A stretch of DNA of 64,000 nucleotides from Augochlora pura (taxonomy: Eukaryota > Arthropoda > Insecta > Hymenoptera > Halictidae), in NCBI RefSeq assembly GCF_028453695.1, contig NC_135772.1, positions 3,472,001 through 3,536,000 on the forward strand, in the 5' to 3' direction. The notes beneath the pieces are model-generated. The model made no database searches. It saw only the letters and a program-made list of their open reading frames with translations, and had not been told where the DNA came from. Position numbers and translations under genes: made by a program. Shown in pieces: positions 1 through 13,163 of the stretch; position 1 is the stretch's first letter; the number at the start of each line of letters is the position of its first letter.

Positions 1-1689
1 CTTCATCCGATTAATCCTCTAACAACGTACATTTTATAACAAGAAGATAAATATAAATTCAACAATTCGTAGCAAAACATTAGATACTTTGTAACGTCGG
101 TAATAACGATTCAAACTAGACGTGTCCAACTTTAGGATCTTAAACATAATTCTCCTTCGAACGAGTTTCTGGCCGCGATATACCTTATCTGTTCCGTTAT
201 GAGCGTAAAATGAATGTGCAATTGACCGGCGGCGCGCAATATAATGCAGCGTGTTTCATTCGACCCGAAAGATTAATTCGGCTCGCTGCTGTTTCAAACG
301 AGAAATAAAACGTCGGAAAAGAAAGCACCGATAAGTTTCCGTAATAAATGTATCCCCGGAGCGCGACGATGTCAAAATAAATCCCGCGAGCGGGAGATAG
401 TATTATAAGAACAGGTCGACGCGATAAAAGAGTCGACGGTGAGAACCGGGACCTACGGATTCCTCGGTGCGCATTGTGCGTGGCCGGGCGTTACAGCGCG
501 AATTTATTTCAACAAGATTTTTAAGCTTCGGATATTCTCGCGTCGCGATATTACAGGGCGGCGCGGAGCGGAGCAACGCTTCGCGAGTCGACGTAAACTA
601 TCCGCCGGTTTATGGTGCCTTAAAGCGAGGGAACCTGCGAGGAAACGTCGTTTCCTTCGAGAACCTGTTAGAACATCGGACCAAAGAGATTTTGGTAGGA
701 AAAGCGCGATGAAATTCCGCATCCCCCCTCTCCCCCTCTCCCCGCTGTCGCAGATTTAGTTTCCCGACTTTACCACCTTCGCCTCCCTCCGTCTTCTTCT
801 TCTTCAATTGCTCTCACGGAATTTAGCTTGCCGCTGACGACTTTGTGATCTCAAAGACAAGCTCTCGCCCCCCTTTCCATGCAGCGAATATTAATAACGC
901 GGCTCGATCAATTTTTTTCGGCCCGCCTTTGTACCTCAACAGCAGCCAGTTCACCTCCCCATTAACCCTCTCGTAATACGATTTTCTTCGCGACTACGTT
1001 GTTCGACGCTACTTCATCTTTAACCTCTTTTCTATAGCGAAAAATGAAATGCGGGCACGGCAAGCCCCGCACGGTTTCGAAAGAAGCCATCGGAGTTTAT
1101 TGGAGGCGACAGAACAGACAACCGCAAGTCGGTATATGATCAGCCAAAACTTATTTCCCCCGAGTGCCATGATTCGATTCGACACGAACAGTACCACAGC
1201 TACGCGGGGTTCCACCACAGGTCGATGCCTTCCTTTTTTTTTTTTTATAGGATGCTCTATAACCTTCCCGTGTCTCGACTCCCCCTATCTCGAGGCAGCA
1301 TCGGTTTGCGAAAGTCCGATAATTCCCGTGAGATCGTTTGCTGAGAGAGACAGAGAGAGAGAGAGAGAGGGGGATGATTCTTGAACTCGAGAGGAGTAGA
1401 ATTATTGTCCATTATCACTTTCGCAGGTGAACACGTTCCATATGAAACACACCATTGTCACGATGGGACGAGGCGATTAGGTGACATCGGGTTTGATTAC
1501 TATGCAAATAATATAAAATACGAAATACCAAGACAGAATATTTTTTAAAATAGTGTTAATATTAGCAGAGCGCTTTTATAAAGATTAGTTTGATAATAAA
1601 TGGATAGTCTTTAATTATATATTATAAATTAATTTTTATGAGAATTTCTTTCAAATTAGAAGAATTATGTTAAATTTTGTTAAATCTTA
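1..1689. other. non-coding upstream sequence
   Basis: No gene is recognisable. GC is raised around 420-720, where several short overlapping open frames exist on both strands; none has recognisable content. A short (GA)n microsatellite lies at about 1342-1369. Confidence 0.5.
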
Positions 1690-2770
1690 ACTCTGTTAAA
1701 AAAAATTTTACAATAATGAAAATTAGCAGGTTTTATAGAGGAAAGTCTTCTCTTTAATTTGCACTAATTTATTATTAATTTGACTGTTCGGGGGCGGCTA
1801 AAAATTATCGGAAAGCCAGGAGGCTCAAATCACCCCATGAACGTGCCTAAAATTCCACTTTAAATAGCCAGTGATAATATCGAGCATTTTCAAGACACTG
1901 TAACTTTGTTGAAAAAAATCGTATAGCAACGCGGCTTAGCTCGTTTTAAAGGGTAAAGTCTCTACTTTAATATGTAATAATTGATTTTTACTATAAAAAT
2001 TTGGTGGAGATTAAAAATCATGAGAGAATCGATGATTCCTACACTTAAAATATTGTTAAACTTTGAAATATCATAACTCTGTTGAAAAAAATCGTATAAT
2101 AATGAAAATTAGCAGGTTTTATAGAGCAAAGTCTCCTCTTTAATTTGCACTACTTGGTTCTTAATGTAGCATTTCGAGGGGGACCAGAAATTATCGAAAA
2201 GCCAGGAGATACAAATCACGTCCTGGATCTGTCTAAAATAGCCAGTGATAAAATAGGGAAAATTCAAATTATTGCAACTTTGTTAAAAAAAATCGTACAA
2301 CCATGCGACTTAGCTTGTTTTACAGTGCAAAGCCTCTACTTTAATCTGTACTAATTGATTTTTACTATAGAAATTTGGTGGAGATTAAAAATCGTGAGAG
2401 AATCGATGGTTCCTACACTTAAAATATTGTTAAACTTTGAAATATCATAACTCTGTTGAAAAAAATCGTACAATAATGAAAATTAGCGTGTTTTATAGAG
2501 CAAAGCCTCCTCTTTAATTTGTATTAATTAATTGTTGCAATAGCAGTTCGAGAGAGACTAGAAATTATTTTAAAGCCAGGAGATCCAAATCACCCCATTG
2601 ACGTGCCTAAAATTCCACTTTAAATAGCCAGTGATAAAATCGTGAAAATTCAACGCACTGCAACTTTGTTAAAAAAAAATCGTACAACCATGCGTCTTAC
2701 CTTATTTTACAAAGCAAAGTCTCCACTTTATTTTCCACTAATTGGTTCTTACTATAGAAATTTGGCGGAG
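1690..2770. repeat. tandem satellite, ~380-bp unit, about three copies
   Basis: Landmark words recur at a regular spacing. 'aatgaaaattagc' is at about 1715, 2101 and 2475, and 'gccagg' followed by 'caaatcac' is at 1815, 2201 and 2575. The spacings are 386 and 374 bases. Each unit is itself two related halves of about 190 bases, each with 'aactNtgttNaaaaaaatcgta' followed by a 'tttta.ag.g.aaagtct.c.cttta' block, so the array looks like a dimeric higher-order satellite. The copies are about 85-90% alike by eye. It is not coding; the open frames across it are accidental. Confidence 0.8.
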
Positions 2771-3189
2771 TTCCATTTACGCATAACAAGCAACCATCTA
2801 ATCGATTATAGACTCGACGTTGAAATCTCAGAAACATTCAATCTTCCGAGATTTGCTACCGCATCAACATATCCGATAGATCGTTCAATCAGTTTATATT
2901 CAAAGCATAACCGCGTGTTATCAGCAGAATGTAAACGGTCTAGGAAGAAAACCGTGCAAACATCGAGGCACTCGGTCTGGTCCGCGCGCGCAGTCGTTGT
3001 CGGGAGTTATCTGGTCGATGGATCGGCGCCGATAGAAGAAAAACAAGATCCCTCTCGACAGATACTCAACCGATCAAACGCTAGGTGGCCACCAGCTAAG
3101 GGAAGCAGCTCGTCGTTCCATGGGGTGAAACTGTGACGTGTGACGTCTAAATTCCTCCACTAAATTGTCGAAGCGCCGCGCGGCTTCGA
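2771..3189. other. unassigned sequence after the satellite
   Basis: A frame is open from 2642 to 3136 on the + strand, but it begins inside the satellite and its peptide has no recognisable domain. I see no other feature. Confidence 0.4.
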
Positions 3190-3420
3190 GCTCTTCGTTT
3201 CTCTTTCTTTTCTCTTCGTCGCTCTTTCGTTTCTCTTCGTTTCTCTTCATTGCTCATCGTCTTCTTCCTCTTCGTTTTTCTTCGTGTCTCTTCGTTCCTC
3301 TTCGCTTCTCTTCTTTCCTCTTCGCGTCTCTTCTTTCCTCTTCTTTTCTCTTCCTTCTGCTCCCTTCCTCTTGCTTTCTCTTCCTCCCCCCGCTCCCCCC
3401 ACCCCCACACTCTCCCTAGA
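3190..3420. repeat. pyrimidine-rich low-complexity tract (TCTTCG/TCTCTTC)n
   Basis: About 230 bases are built almost only from TCTTCGTTTCTC-like words, with purines nearly all on the other strand. This produces long open frames on both strands (Ser/Phe/Leu-rich on +, Arg/Lys/Glu-rich on -). They are compositional artefacts. Confidence 0.85.
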
Positions 3421-3777
3421 TTTTTTCTTTGTCGGCGCAAACGTGACTCTTTTATGTTGTCGGAATCCTCGCCATGGGAGTCGGGGAAAAGCCACTCCGC
3501 AGAAGTCGATCCGTCACGTCGACTTTACGGGACCGGTGTTACGTAACTGAAACGCGGTTAATCTGTTAGAAAAGCAATTCTCGGGAGCGTGCGCTGCATC
3601 CTATCGATAAAACGTTTTGCCGGCTCCGCGTTCCTTTTCTTCGAGCTAATCCAGACGGTGTAGATTTTTCCGGATGTGCTTGGGAATACGCCGCTCGATA
3701 ATTCACGGCGTCCATCTTACCGGTGGTTTGCCTCTGTCCCTTGGTCTCCGTAACGTCGCGGCCAAGTGTCGCGTAAG

Positions 3778-3952
3778 TTAACCCTTTGAACTTAATTGGC
3801 AACTCTGAAGCACCGCTAACATTGTTACAGCAAGTTCCAAAATAATTTTTATATAATACAAAATTAGATTTCATGGATTATTGAAAGTAGAACTGTTGCT
3901 AAATGTCAGAAATTTTGGAATTACGGTTGAGGCTTCGAGTGCAAAGGGTTGA
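3778..3952. mobile_element. TTAA-flanked MITE (piggyBac-like ends), ~175 bp
   Basis: The left end reads TTAACCCTTTGAAC and the right end GTGCAAAGGGTTGA, so the ends are inverted CCCTTTG / CAAAGGG next to TTAA (one copy decayed to TTGA). The interior is AT-rich with no coding capacity. TTAA target duplication plus CCC-starting terminal repeats is the piggyBac signature, so this is inferred to be a non-autonomous piggyBac derivative. Confidence 0.6.
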
Positions 3953-5418
3953 AAAAATATTGAAATTCCAGGCTGTGCTAAGAAAACGGTCAAACAGCGT
4001 AAATATTGTTTAAGAATAAAAATTGTTACAATTTTATACTCGTTCTCTAATAAATTAGTTACGTGAATATTTGAGAAATCTGCTTCGAGTTGATCGAATT
4101 TTTAATCGAATTTTCAAAAATTAATTGCGTTTTAGACGATGTTCGAATGTTTTAAAGGGTGACTGCAGGTGATCCGTTGATCCTTTGATATCACGTTTTA
4201 CTCTCTCTTTATGACGCGGATGCTCCCGAGTAACAAGTTTCCAGGATTTTGCCGAGGATGCGCCGTGTTAGACGATATTTCAAAGGTCACGTTCAGATGA
4301 AGGGACAATATGGAGGCAAAGGTTATAAAAGACGATATTATACATTTTTATGATAATGTTACCGTGATGGACGCGGTTATGATTGGCCAGAAATGATGTC
4401 AGTCGACGTAGTTATTTTATCAATATTTAAAAAATTAATTATTTAATCCGCCATGACAATCTCGCTGTACGAGGCGCCGCGCCAAAAATTCGACACAGTC
4501 AATTCTTAATAACTATTTATTAGTTATACTACAACTATTCATCAATAACTATTTATTATTAATAATAGTAGCTTTAATATTAATAGATTATTATATAAAA
4601 TTCTGTTATCTATACCGATCATCCCTTGGACGGTGTATATAAACCAGCACTCGTCTATACCGGTCATCGCATGGAAAGGGTTAAATCGAAAGTTTTAAAG
4701 AACTAAAAAAAGCTTCAATTTCGCTCTTACCATATTTTAGTAGCACAATTTTAAATGCCTGAAAAATGTTCAGCCAATAATTCCGACAATTTATACGCTG
4801 AATTTTATACGCTTATTCGACAGGGGGATGGAAAGTTCCGAAAAGAAATGCAAACTATAATTGTACACAGTATACAATTGCGATTTATCGTCGGTCGGGT
4901 GATGTAAAGACATGTGTATCTGGGAAAAGTAGCAGAGTGCGGCTCTATCGAAGTTTACAGAACAATGGGAACTTGATACGATCACTTTGGACAAACCTTC
5001 GGAACAAAGGCTACGACGGTTAGAGCTTTTTCTGGAACGGGTTACTTTATTCTAGGCGACACGGAGCGGTGCTCGAATTACTATGAAATACTCATTTATA
5101 TTTCTGTGTCAACTATAGACGACGCTATTTATAGCAACTCGTGTACGACAATCTATAGTTGACAATGGCACAGATATTAATAGATTTACCTTGATTCGTA
5201 TTTATGTCACCCCAATTATGGCATTAAATATTCGAATACTCGTTCCAGGGGAGTCATGCGATTGCTCTAACAACCGTGGACATCGCATTATTTCATTATT
5301 ATTATAATAATATATAAAATTATTATTATAATGTAATTTAATATTACGTTTACGAATTATATTATTAATATAATATATAGTACTATTCACGTTTATAGAA
5401 ATAACGTGTGCAATATCA
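3953..5418. other. AT-rich non-coding stretch up to the gap
   Basis: No gene was seen. Near 4678 there is a 'ggaaagggttaaa' word resembling a MITE end but with no partner. Simple TATTAT-type repeats lie at 4510-4610 and just before the gap. Confidence 0.45.
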
Positions 5419-5518
5419 NNNNNNNNNNNNNNNNNNNNNNNNNNNNNNNNNNNNNNNNNNNNNNNNNNNNNNNNNNNNNNNNNNNNNNNNNNNNNNNNNN
5501 NNNNNNNNNNNNNNNNNN
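5419..5518. other. assembly gap (100 N)
   Basis: There are exactly 100 consecutive N, a conventional placeholder for a scaffold gap of unknown size. Confidence 0.99.
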
Positions 5519-6180
5519 TGGCGGCGAATTTCAAATATAATAACCAATGGAATATAATTCCGTGATAATCGGCGGTCGCGCAGATTAAGGGAATCACCGG
5601 GTTCCCCATAGCCGGCTTCAATGGTACGGAAACAGGTCTGTCAGGTCGGGTCGCCAGACACCGGCTCTTCAACGCTGACAGCCAATTTCTCATTGATAGC
5701 CTCGAATCAGCAACGGGCGGCCGACAGACGATACGTCATAAACGGGTTCAGGCCGATATTTACGAGCCACCTGGCGATCGTAACTGCTTTTATATTGGCA
5801 GGAAATTCGAGCGCGCCGAACCGGGGAGAGCGTCGCGCGGCGCGCGGCGCGCGGAGCACAGCGCAAAGCGGAGCACAGCGCGTTCCGCAGAGCACGTCAT
5901 CAGACGCATCCTGTCTCGTATCGCTCGCGTCGTAGTCGTCGTCGTCATGTCCCCCCCTGCATGAATTATGCAACCTGCAACCACGGGGCCAGGCCGGTTC
6001 GCCTCTGGTGGCTCGTTTGACCGTCGATCGCTTTTACCTGCAGTAACATCGATCGGCTGCGAACGACCCACATGCGACAACTTTCCATTAACTGTGCCTC
6101 CGTTTCAATTGAGTAACGATGTAACGCCGCGAATCCCAGCCACGCTCGCGCTGATTCGCGGCCGAACGTAAAGTAAATAT
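5519..6180. other. GC- and CpG-rich island, no gene recognised
   Basis: The stretch 5620-6170 is much richer in GC and CpG than its surroundings, with GCGCGCGGCGC runs near 5830. Open frames overlap on both strands but show no recognisable protein. It could be a promoter or untranslated first exon of the channel gene or of an upstream gene, but nothing in the sequence proves this. Confidence 0.3.
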
Positions 6181-9100
6181 TCCAGCGATTAACCCCTTCA
6201 TTTATAATATCGCGACGGACTCGTTACCATGATTCGGTGTACGATCTGCTAAATGGTATTCGCATCCTCCAAATGGAAATTAAATTCTGTTAGGTTCGTG
6301 CGTATGCAATGTCGGATGTTTAAATAAATATATAAAATTGTAGATCTTTTTTCAAAAGCTGTTGATTCAATCAAAATATGCTCCGTTTGCTTTGGTGTTG
6401 AATATTTCGTGGATGATTTAAACAATCTGGTTGCCAATCATTATTTATTATTAAGGTAGAGTTAGGTAAAAAATTAGGTGAAATGTGCAGGGGGTTAATT
6501 TGAGTTACATTGATATTTATAATCGAAAAAATGCTTAATAACAATTCCTAGTAACTTTAACACGATATTTAAAAAATTGAAAATTACCAGGATAGTAATA
6601 ATAAATTAACTGAACAGTAATAATAAATTAACAAGATACTAATAATAAATTACCTGAATTCTAACAATAAATTAACAGAAGTGAGGTTATCGCATTTGAC
6701 ACTGTACAATTACGCTACAAATGCGAAATATAAAAGCATCGCTGCAACAAAAATTACAGAAAATAGTCTCCATTGGTTTTTTAATACTAAAGCAGCGCTA
6801 ATAGCCTAATCACAGTTATTTTAGGTTTCGCAAGTGTCAGATTTGCATCGACACGTTCCGCAACCGAATCTACCACGCTGAAGTTAGCCGCGTTTCCTTG
6901 TTTTTTCGTGGGGGATCGCGTGTGGCCCCCGTTTCCGCATCATTATGCTGAAACACTTAGCTTATTGTGGCGTAACAGCAATGTTTAAATTGTGTACAGC
7001 GTGTGCAGATCAGATAGTCGATTATCTAGTTTGTTATCTAGCAATTGTTAATTGTTATGCATTATGTATTTGTTCGTAATATGACAGAGACGAAGTGGCA
7101 TGAAAGTCATCATTTTTTCTTACTTGACATGGAGAAATTAATTAACTATAAATAAACGAATTATTCCATTAAATTGTTTCGATATATCTATAGCATTAAG
7201 AAACGCAAATATGTCTAGAGTGTCACGTGTGAAGGTTCTTCGACAATTTTTCTGTGGCTCCATTGCAACATAAATTCGAACGTTAACTATTGTTACATTC
7301 CCGAATTCATTTCCGTGTTTTTTTTAGTAAATAAAGCAACAAGTGGATCGTACAACATGAGTTTAATGCACAATGAAAAGAGAGGATTTCGAGTTTATCC
7401 ATATGCATCGGTTGTACGCGCGCGCCTTCGTTGTTTTATAACGACGTACAGCGTTCCATGAAATACCATATATAATGAAAAAACAAATGCAACTAAAATT
7501 ATGGCTGCTATTCCGCGATACGTAAATGTGTAATAATGAAAATGATCGTTAATGCAAAATCAACGATCTCTTTCCTTGAATATCGAAGGCTCCAATGAAT
7601 CAACATCGAAATTTAAAATATTGCAATTTATATAGTGAATGCAAATGTCAATACTGAAAGAGAATGTTTGAAAAGAGATTAAAAATTATGAAATCGTAAA
7701 ATCGTTGAAATTGTAAAAAGAATTATTGCGAATGCTACGAGTTGCTAAATTAATTCAAATAGCTATTTTTGTTACCCTTTCATTCCTACCAAATGTTAAT
7801 AATATTATTTATTCATTTCAAATATCACGGAACAGTCCGTAATTTGCTTTAAAAGACAGCGATCGATCGATTCTTTTTCCGGCACGTTTCCCCATATTTT
7901 TTTTTCCCCCGTATCTCTCAATTTGTTCAACAGTTCCAACGATCGCGCGTTTGATTTACAGCTTGCAGAATTACGGGCCGAATCATCAATTTCGTTGTCA
8001 ATTAAACCACCACTCGTCGTCGTCCGACATTTGGCCCGGGTCTTTACAGGTTTACAGACATCTGACGGACACCCTTCCGGCGATATATATCGATCAGCCT
8101 CTAATTGACAAACATTCGCCGGCGATAATATTTGAATAATATGCCGGAACACGTGAACGATCATCGATTATTTATAATTAAAATTTCGAAATGTTCCTGC
8201 AAGCAGAGAACGAATAAAAGGTGCAATATTTCGTTGTCGTCGGATAATATTGTACTCTGAATTGTTCTCGAATTGTTACGTACATTGTACGTACATTGTA
8301 CATGTATATATTCATATGTGTGAGTCTGTGACAGATGGTGTACTTAATTGATCATTACGAAGCTGTATATTTGATTTATAACAATCTTTTAAGCCAGAGT
8401 ATATTGATTTCAATTATAAGAAAATATATAGGTATAATATAGTATAATGTATGCTTCCATACATTTTTGGGAAAATTCCTATTTTTATTTACTTTAAAAA
8501 AAAATTACTATCTTTATCGATTATAAGTTAATTATTGTAAATAAACTAGGCCCTGGAATTTTCACGTTTTAATTACAATAGAAAATGACGTTCGTAAAAC
8601 TACCCTTATAGGAGACGTCTCACGTTAAACCTTTGTACTATGACTCGTCGACGAAGATTTTACGTATAATTTACTAAACGAGAATGTGATTTATTTAACA
8701 CTTTAAACTATATCGATCGTGAAATCGCGAAATCGGAGGCGATTTAATAAAACACTTAGCATCGTCCATTTTATCGGTCGATTATTATGAAATATAGTTT
8801 CCATGGGAAAACCATTTGCAGATTTCCCGACTAAATAGAGACGAATGAACGAAAATTGTTGATCCACGGAAATCAATGTACGCCGAATGTAAACGATGGA
8901 AGACTCAGTTACGCAATTAAAGTGTAGATACACAAAAGGGGGAGGGGCGGGGGTGGTTTGGCCGGAATCCAGCGGCGAAACGTCGTGCGCGCCGTTATCC
9001 GCGCGCTACCGATGATTAAATTAAACCGTGCGCCGAATTCGCGCGCGCGTTTTCACCATCGGCGGATAAACGATTGTTCGATTCACTGGCGGAAACAGCC

Positions 9101-10252
9101 GGCAGCCGACCGTCAAATTGCCTCTGTCCGGATTTTATATTCGCGCGAGGAGGGAGCAAAAATTTACGTACGTGCGCGACCGGATATCCACGTTTTTCAC
9201 GGGCGACGTACACGTTGGGAAGGTGCGCGCGAGACACCGCGGATCGATCCTGAATATTTTTTAAGCAGAATCGATTATGCGTGTCGGTAGGTGTGGTTGA
9301 TGCAACGCGAACGCGTTCGAATGGGCAAGGTGACGGTACAAAGAGGGATATTAATCAATCTTGGGGTGCGTCGGGCGGTACGATGTCGGAATTATATAAA
9401 ACAATACGAAATAAAAGAGGTAAAATGATCGATGAAAATATTCTTTCGATTTCTGGCCTCGAATTATCAAGATTCATTTCTCCAATTTTCTCCATTTCTT
9501 CAATTTTCAAATATTTAATTTAAAAATTATTTCCTGTGGAATTTCTTGATATATAATTCAAGCTAAATATATTAAATTAACTCTTTAGAACTGTATAAAC
9601 TCTTTAAGCCTAGACTAAATTATTTTGCTGTTATTGAAGGATCGTTGATAGATCTAGTTCTCCTTGGATTTTTAAATTGATTTTAAATAATATTACTAAT
9701 ACTAAATACTAATAACTAGATTTAATTTTGGAAGCTTTATTATTGTAAGATTGTTCAAGTGAAAATATTTCAGATTGTTGCTCTAGATAAATGTTCAGGA
9801 TTAGCTGTAATTTAGGGGTTGCTGTGCTCAGCTTCCCTTGTCCTTTATTCCGCCAGCCGTAAAATAAACAATAACACAAGGCGCCATTGTGAACGATGTG
9901 ATTATAATTGTGTGACGATAATTGAGGTAGTAGTTTCAATGACCGAAGCTCGTCAACAATTAGTCGGGTCTGGTTAAAATTAATTCAATGGTCAGGCGGT
10001 ATCGCGATCACCTTGCTCTAACTTTATGAAATATTCGAACGCTTCGATATTCATAATTATTAATATTTTAGCATTTCATAAAAAAGAATAGGATCTTTTA
10101 TATAATTGATTATGTTCGAGGCATCTCTTTCTCTTATTTATATTATATTAATTATAGTAGACTAATTTTAATAAAGAGATATAAAATATATATTATGTTC
10201 TGATATTTATCAATAGAATTTAGAAATAATTGTTGCGGAGTTTGCTGGAGTT
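6181..10252. other. non-coding, AT-rich, with a GC-rich patch
   Basis: A 23-base imperfect tandem repeat containing 'agtaataataaattaac' lies at about 6590-6675. A nested GTACATTGTAC palindrome lies at 8280-8303. A GC-rich patch at 8945-9290 carries short overlapping open frames without recognisable content. A 119-aa minus-strand frame at 7805-8164 is also unrecognised. I see no supported gene. Confidence 0.45.
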
Positions 10253-10570
10253 TTAACCCTTTGAAATAGAAGCTATTGCAATTGTAAATGTGAAATAATT
10301 TTCCTGACTCATAATATTTTAATTTTATGCAATAGGATGCACTTTTGTGCATACGAAATTCTTATGACTCGTACCAAGCTTTATTAGTTAATTTTCTAAA
10401 TCTAAACTTTATATATCTAAATATAAACTTTATATATTTAAATCTGAACTTTATTTATTTAAATCTGAACTTTATTTATCGAAATCTAAATTATTGGTAT
10501 AAATATTATCTTGAAACGTGATAGAACAATTTCAGTGTCTCAAAGCCGCCACTCGAGCGCAAAGGGTTAA
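10253..10570. mobile_element. TTAA-flanked MITE, ~318 bp
   Basis: It begins TTAACCCTTTGAAATAG and ends GAGCGCAAAGGGTTAA, with intact TTAA at both ends. The interior is AT-rich and includes a short array of 'aatctgaactttattta' units at about 10410-10480. It is non-autonomous and inferred to be piggyBac-derived. Confidence 0.65.
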
Positions 10571-10990
10571 TTCAATTCTGCCAAAGCAATATTGCCATCA
10601 TTACAAAAATTCTATACTCCAGCGACGCTCAATGCCTCCGTATTTTATAAATAGAAACCGGGCACCAGTCAATAGAGATAAATAAAACTCCGCAGCCTTG
10701 CATTGACCGATTTATAATTCAGCACAGTAACTCGTGAGTACGCTATCTCTGTCAGCACTTATGCCTCTTCGATTTGATTCGACGACGATCGAACGCCCAG
10801 CTTAACAAATCCTGTCGCAAAAAGTAAATTACAAAGACGGTAAAGATACCGAAATCTTGATGCAATAACGCGCTTGTCTCTCTGCGAAGCTTCGCACGCG
10901 TTTTCCCATGAAACTTTCAACGCAACCTTCACATTCGCATAAGTTCTGTTATGCCAGCTAGATTGCTTCGTTCTTGCCAACAGTATATAG

Positions 10991-11525
10991 AGGGTTTTCC
11001 AATAGGGACGATGTTGAAAGTCTGCAGCGGCCATGTTGTTTCGAATGCGTCGATTAAATCTGTTGTTTACAATTCAGTCGGTTATGCGAAATCACCGTGG
11101 CAAGTTACACGATCGAGAAGCACGCCCAAATGATCAAATTGTATTATCAAAACGAGTGTTCGTTAGCGAAGACGTTGCGCCCATTTTATGGTAGACGCGG
11201 TGGCCCTTCAAGGTCGACCCTCCAACGTTTGGTGGCCAAATTCTAGACGACCGATTCGGTAAATGATCAGCCAACGCTCCTACGTCAACGGAAAGCCAGA
11301 TCGGCCGAGAACATCGCCGCTGTCCGTGAAAGTGTGCAAGAGAGCCCGAGGCAGTCGATTCCTCGCCGTGCACAAGAACTTGGTCCTTCGCAGTCTCCAA
11401 CTTGGCGAATTTTGCGTCTGGACTTGGGCCTACACCTGCACAAGATCCAACCGACCCAGGAGCTCAAAGTTAATGACCACAGACAGCACCGTTTGTTCGC
11501 TGACTGGAATTGACCAACAAGATCG
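10991..11525 (+). pseudogene. mariner/Tc1-like transposase, N-terminal half, broken
   Basis: A terminal-repeat-like word (agggttttccaatagggac) lies at 10991-11009. From 11106 a transposase frame begins YTIEKHAQMIKLYYQNEC. It continues with GRRGGPSRSTLQRLVAKF, meets an in-frame TAG (about 11229-11231), then reads RQRKARSAENIAAVRES, SIPRRAQELG, WRILRLDLGLH, QELKVNDHRQHRLFADW. This matches the N-terminal helix-turn-helix module (DUF4817 type) seen in insect mariner/Tc1-superfamily DDE transposases. After 'ADWN' the frame stops and the catalytic half is absent. The companion fragment at 18116-18570 carries the C-terminal end of what looks like the same family. It is a dead copy with a premature stop and a truncation. 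Confidence 0.8.
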
Positions 11526-12399
11526 TGCGATCTGACCCCCCAAGACGCCAGTAACAAATACGTGGTAACAAAGTTGCACCCTGATCAATAAATATCTACA
11601 ATGTTGCACATCGTTGTGGTCGGTCAGTAAGCGTCTTAAAAATTGTATAACGTTGTCGTAGGTCAGCAGATGACCTTGAATAAATAGTACTTGTTCTATG
11701 CAACATTGTACAGTCTATAAACATTCCACTTAAACGTCACACCCTATTATCTAACAATTAAAATTGAATATTAATAACAAGCCAATCAAAATTAGCGCGC
11801 TGAATTCAGCGAAGTACGCGTTCTCTAATCGGAAAAGTTGTAAATAATTTTATGGCCTAATCCCTTCTTTATGGTACCCTAATCCCTTCTTTATTTCCCG
11901 GGTTATTCGAGAACAGTGCCGGACTGTATCGTTCTCTTATCTGATTTTACGAAACAATTATGGCTCGCTCGAACGAAAGGTGTGGAGGAAGAAACTTTCG
12001 TTGTCATAGTTAATTGAAATTAACGGAGTTATATAATGCGATAAAGATAGCAGCGATGGTCCAATTTTAGTTGGGGGATTATCTCTCTTAAAACTCTCCG
12101 AACCGATATTCTAATGTCAGGGGTTACCAATATTATTACACGCGTAATTGTGGCCGCTCTTTTCTTCTTTTGTTCGTTCGTCCGTTTCTTCAGCAGAATG
12201 CTTCCTGACTTCGCAGTCTTCGATAACGATGTTAAATTGCGTTCGCCTTTAAATAGCAGAAGTCTTCAAAATAATTGTAATAAAACGCGAAGAAGCGCTG
12301 AAGATAGTAACATTTTTTTTTAATTGGCTGAAGAAGGTATACCAGAAGATATAAAATAAATAAACTCGTATATAATAAATTCAGTTCACTAAAAAAAAA
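11526..12399. other. non-coding, AT-rich
   Basis: Nothing is recognisable apart from a direct repeat 'ctaatcccttctttat' at about 11859 and 11880. The 69-aa frame near 12114 has no recognisable content. Confidence 0.4.
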
Positions 12400-12477
12400 A
12401 ACACCACGGACGATAATTAATAAAAAGCTTATAAATGATTAATAAAAAGCTCATAAATGATTAATAAAAAGCTCATA
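12400..12477. repeat. 21-bp tandem repeat running into a gap
   Basis: The unit 'gattaataaaaagctcataa' occurs about three times immediately before the N run, so the array probably caused the assembly break. Confidence 0.8.
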
Positions 12478-12577
12478 NNNNNNNNNNNNNNNNNNNNNNN
12501 NNNNNNNNNNNNNNNNNNNNNNNNNNNNNNNNNNNNNNNNNNNNNNNNNNNNNNNNNNNNNNNNNNNNNNNNNNNNN
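12478..12577. other. assembly gap (100 N)
   Basis: A run of exactly 100 N follows a tandem array. Confidence 0.99.
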
Positions 12578-12698
12578 GCGAAAGGGTTAAAGACGTAAGT
12601 GCGAACATCGAAGACTACCGACTCGCATCATGCGCGGCGCGTTGCCTCGTTCAGCGGCGCAACTCCCGCGGAACGGACTGCCGTAGCGAAAGGGTTAA
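12578..12698. mobile_element. partial TTAA MITE(s) next to the gap
   Basis: Two right-end words occur, 'gcgaaagggttaa' at about 12578-12596 and 'ctgccgtagcgaaagggttaa' ending at 12698. The second is nearly the same as the right end of the element at 12857-13163 (ctgccgtagccaaagggttaa). The left parts would lie in the gap. Confidence 0.5.
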
Positions 12699-12856
12699 GG
12701 ACGATGGGGGTGAGGCCGATCTGCTGCAATGTCTAACCAAATGCACAAAAGAACCTTCATCGGATGAAGTCCAGGCTTCGCAGCAGTCGAAGGTCTATTT
12801 TCCTTGGATCAAGTGCGTTTTCGATGCACAAATCTCGTCTCCAGTGACAAGCATCT

Positions 12857-13163
12857 TTAACCCTTTGACTACTGTTGCCGCCTATTGGCGTCCGACACAT
12901 GTTGGCTTCCCGGTACCGTAGGCGCTAATAGGCGTCCAGATCGCCTGTTTCGCCCCTTTATTATTAAATTTGAATAATCATATATTGTGTAATATTTATG
13001 TTATATATTGTAAAAAAGCTTAACATTATTGTTCGCTTCAAGTAATATTGGTTTCATGTAATAGAATTCAATATTTTGAATATTTTAATAGACTGCCTCA
13101 GAAATATGTATGTCTAACGAAAAACTACGGCCGTGCCAAAGTCTGCCGTAGCCAAAGGGTTAA
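12857..13163. mobile_element. TTAA MITE, palindromic 'CCTATTGGCG' subfamily, copy 1
   Basis: It starts TTAACCCTTTGACTAC and ends CCGTAGCCAAAGGGTTAA. Near the left end are the inverted words GCCTATTGGCGTC and GGCGCTAATAGGCGTC, which would form a hairpin around ACATGTTGGCTTCCCGG. Near the right end is ACTACGGCCGTGCC. A second copy with the same layout lies at 38796-39031, so this is a dispersed family. Confidence 0.75.

Noticed and set aside
2642..3136. 164-codon + strand frame
   Set aside because: It begins inside the satellite repeat, has no recognisable domain, and has no splice or homology support.
3147..3550. Overlapping open frames rich in Ser/Phe (+) or Arg/Lys/Glu (-)
   Set aside because: Low-complexity TCTTCG/TCTCTT tract; no real protein content.
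5202..5693. 163-codon minus-strand frame
   Set aside because: It runs through 100 N, so its length is an artefact.
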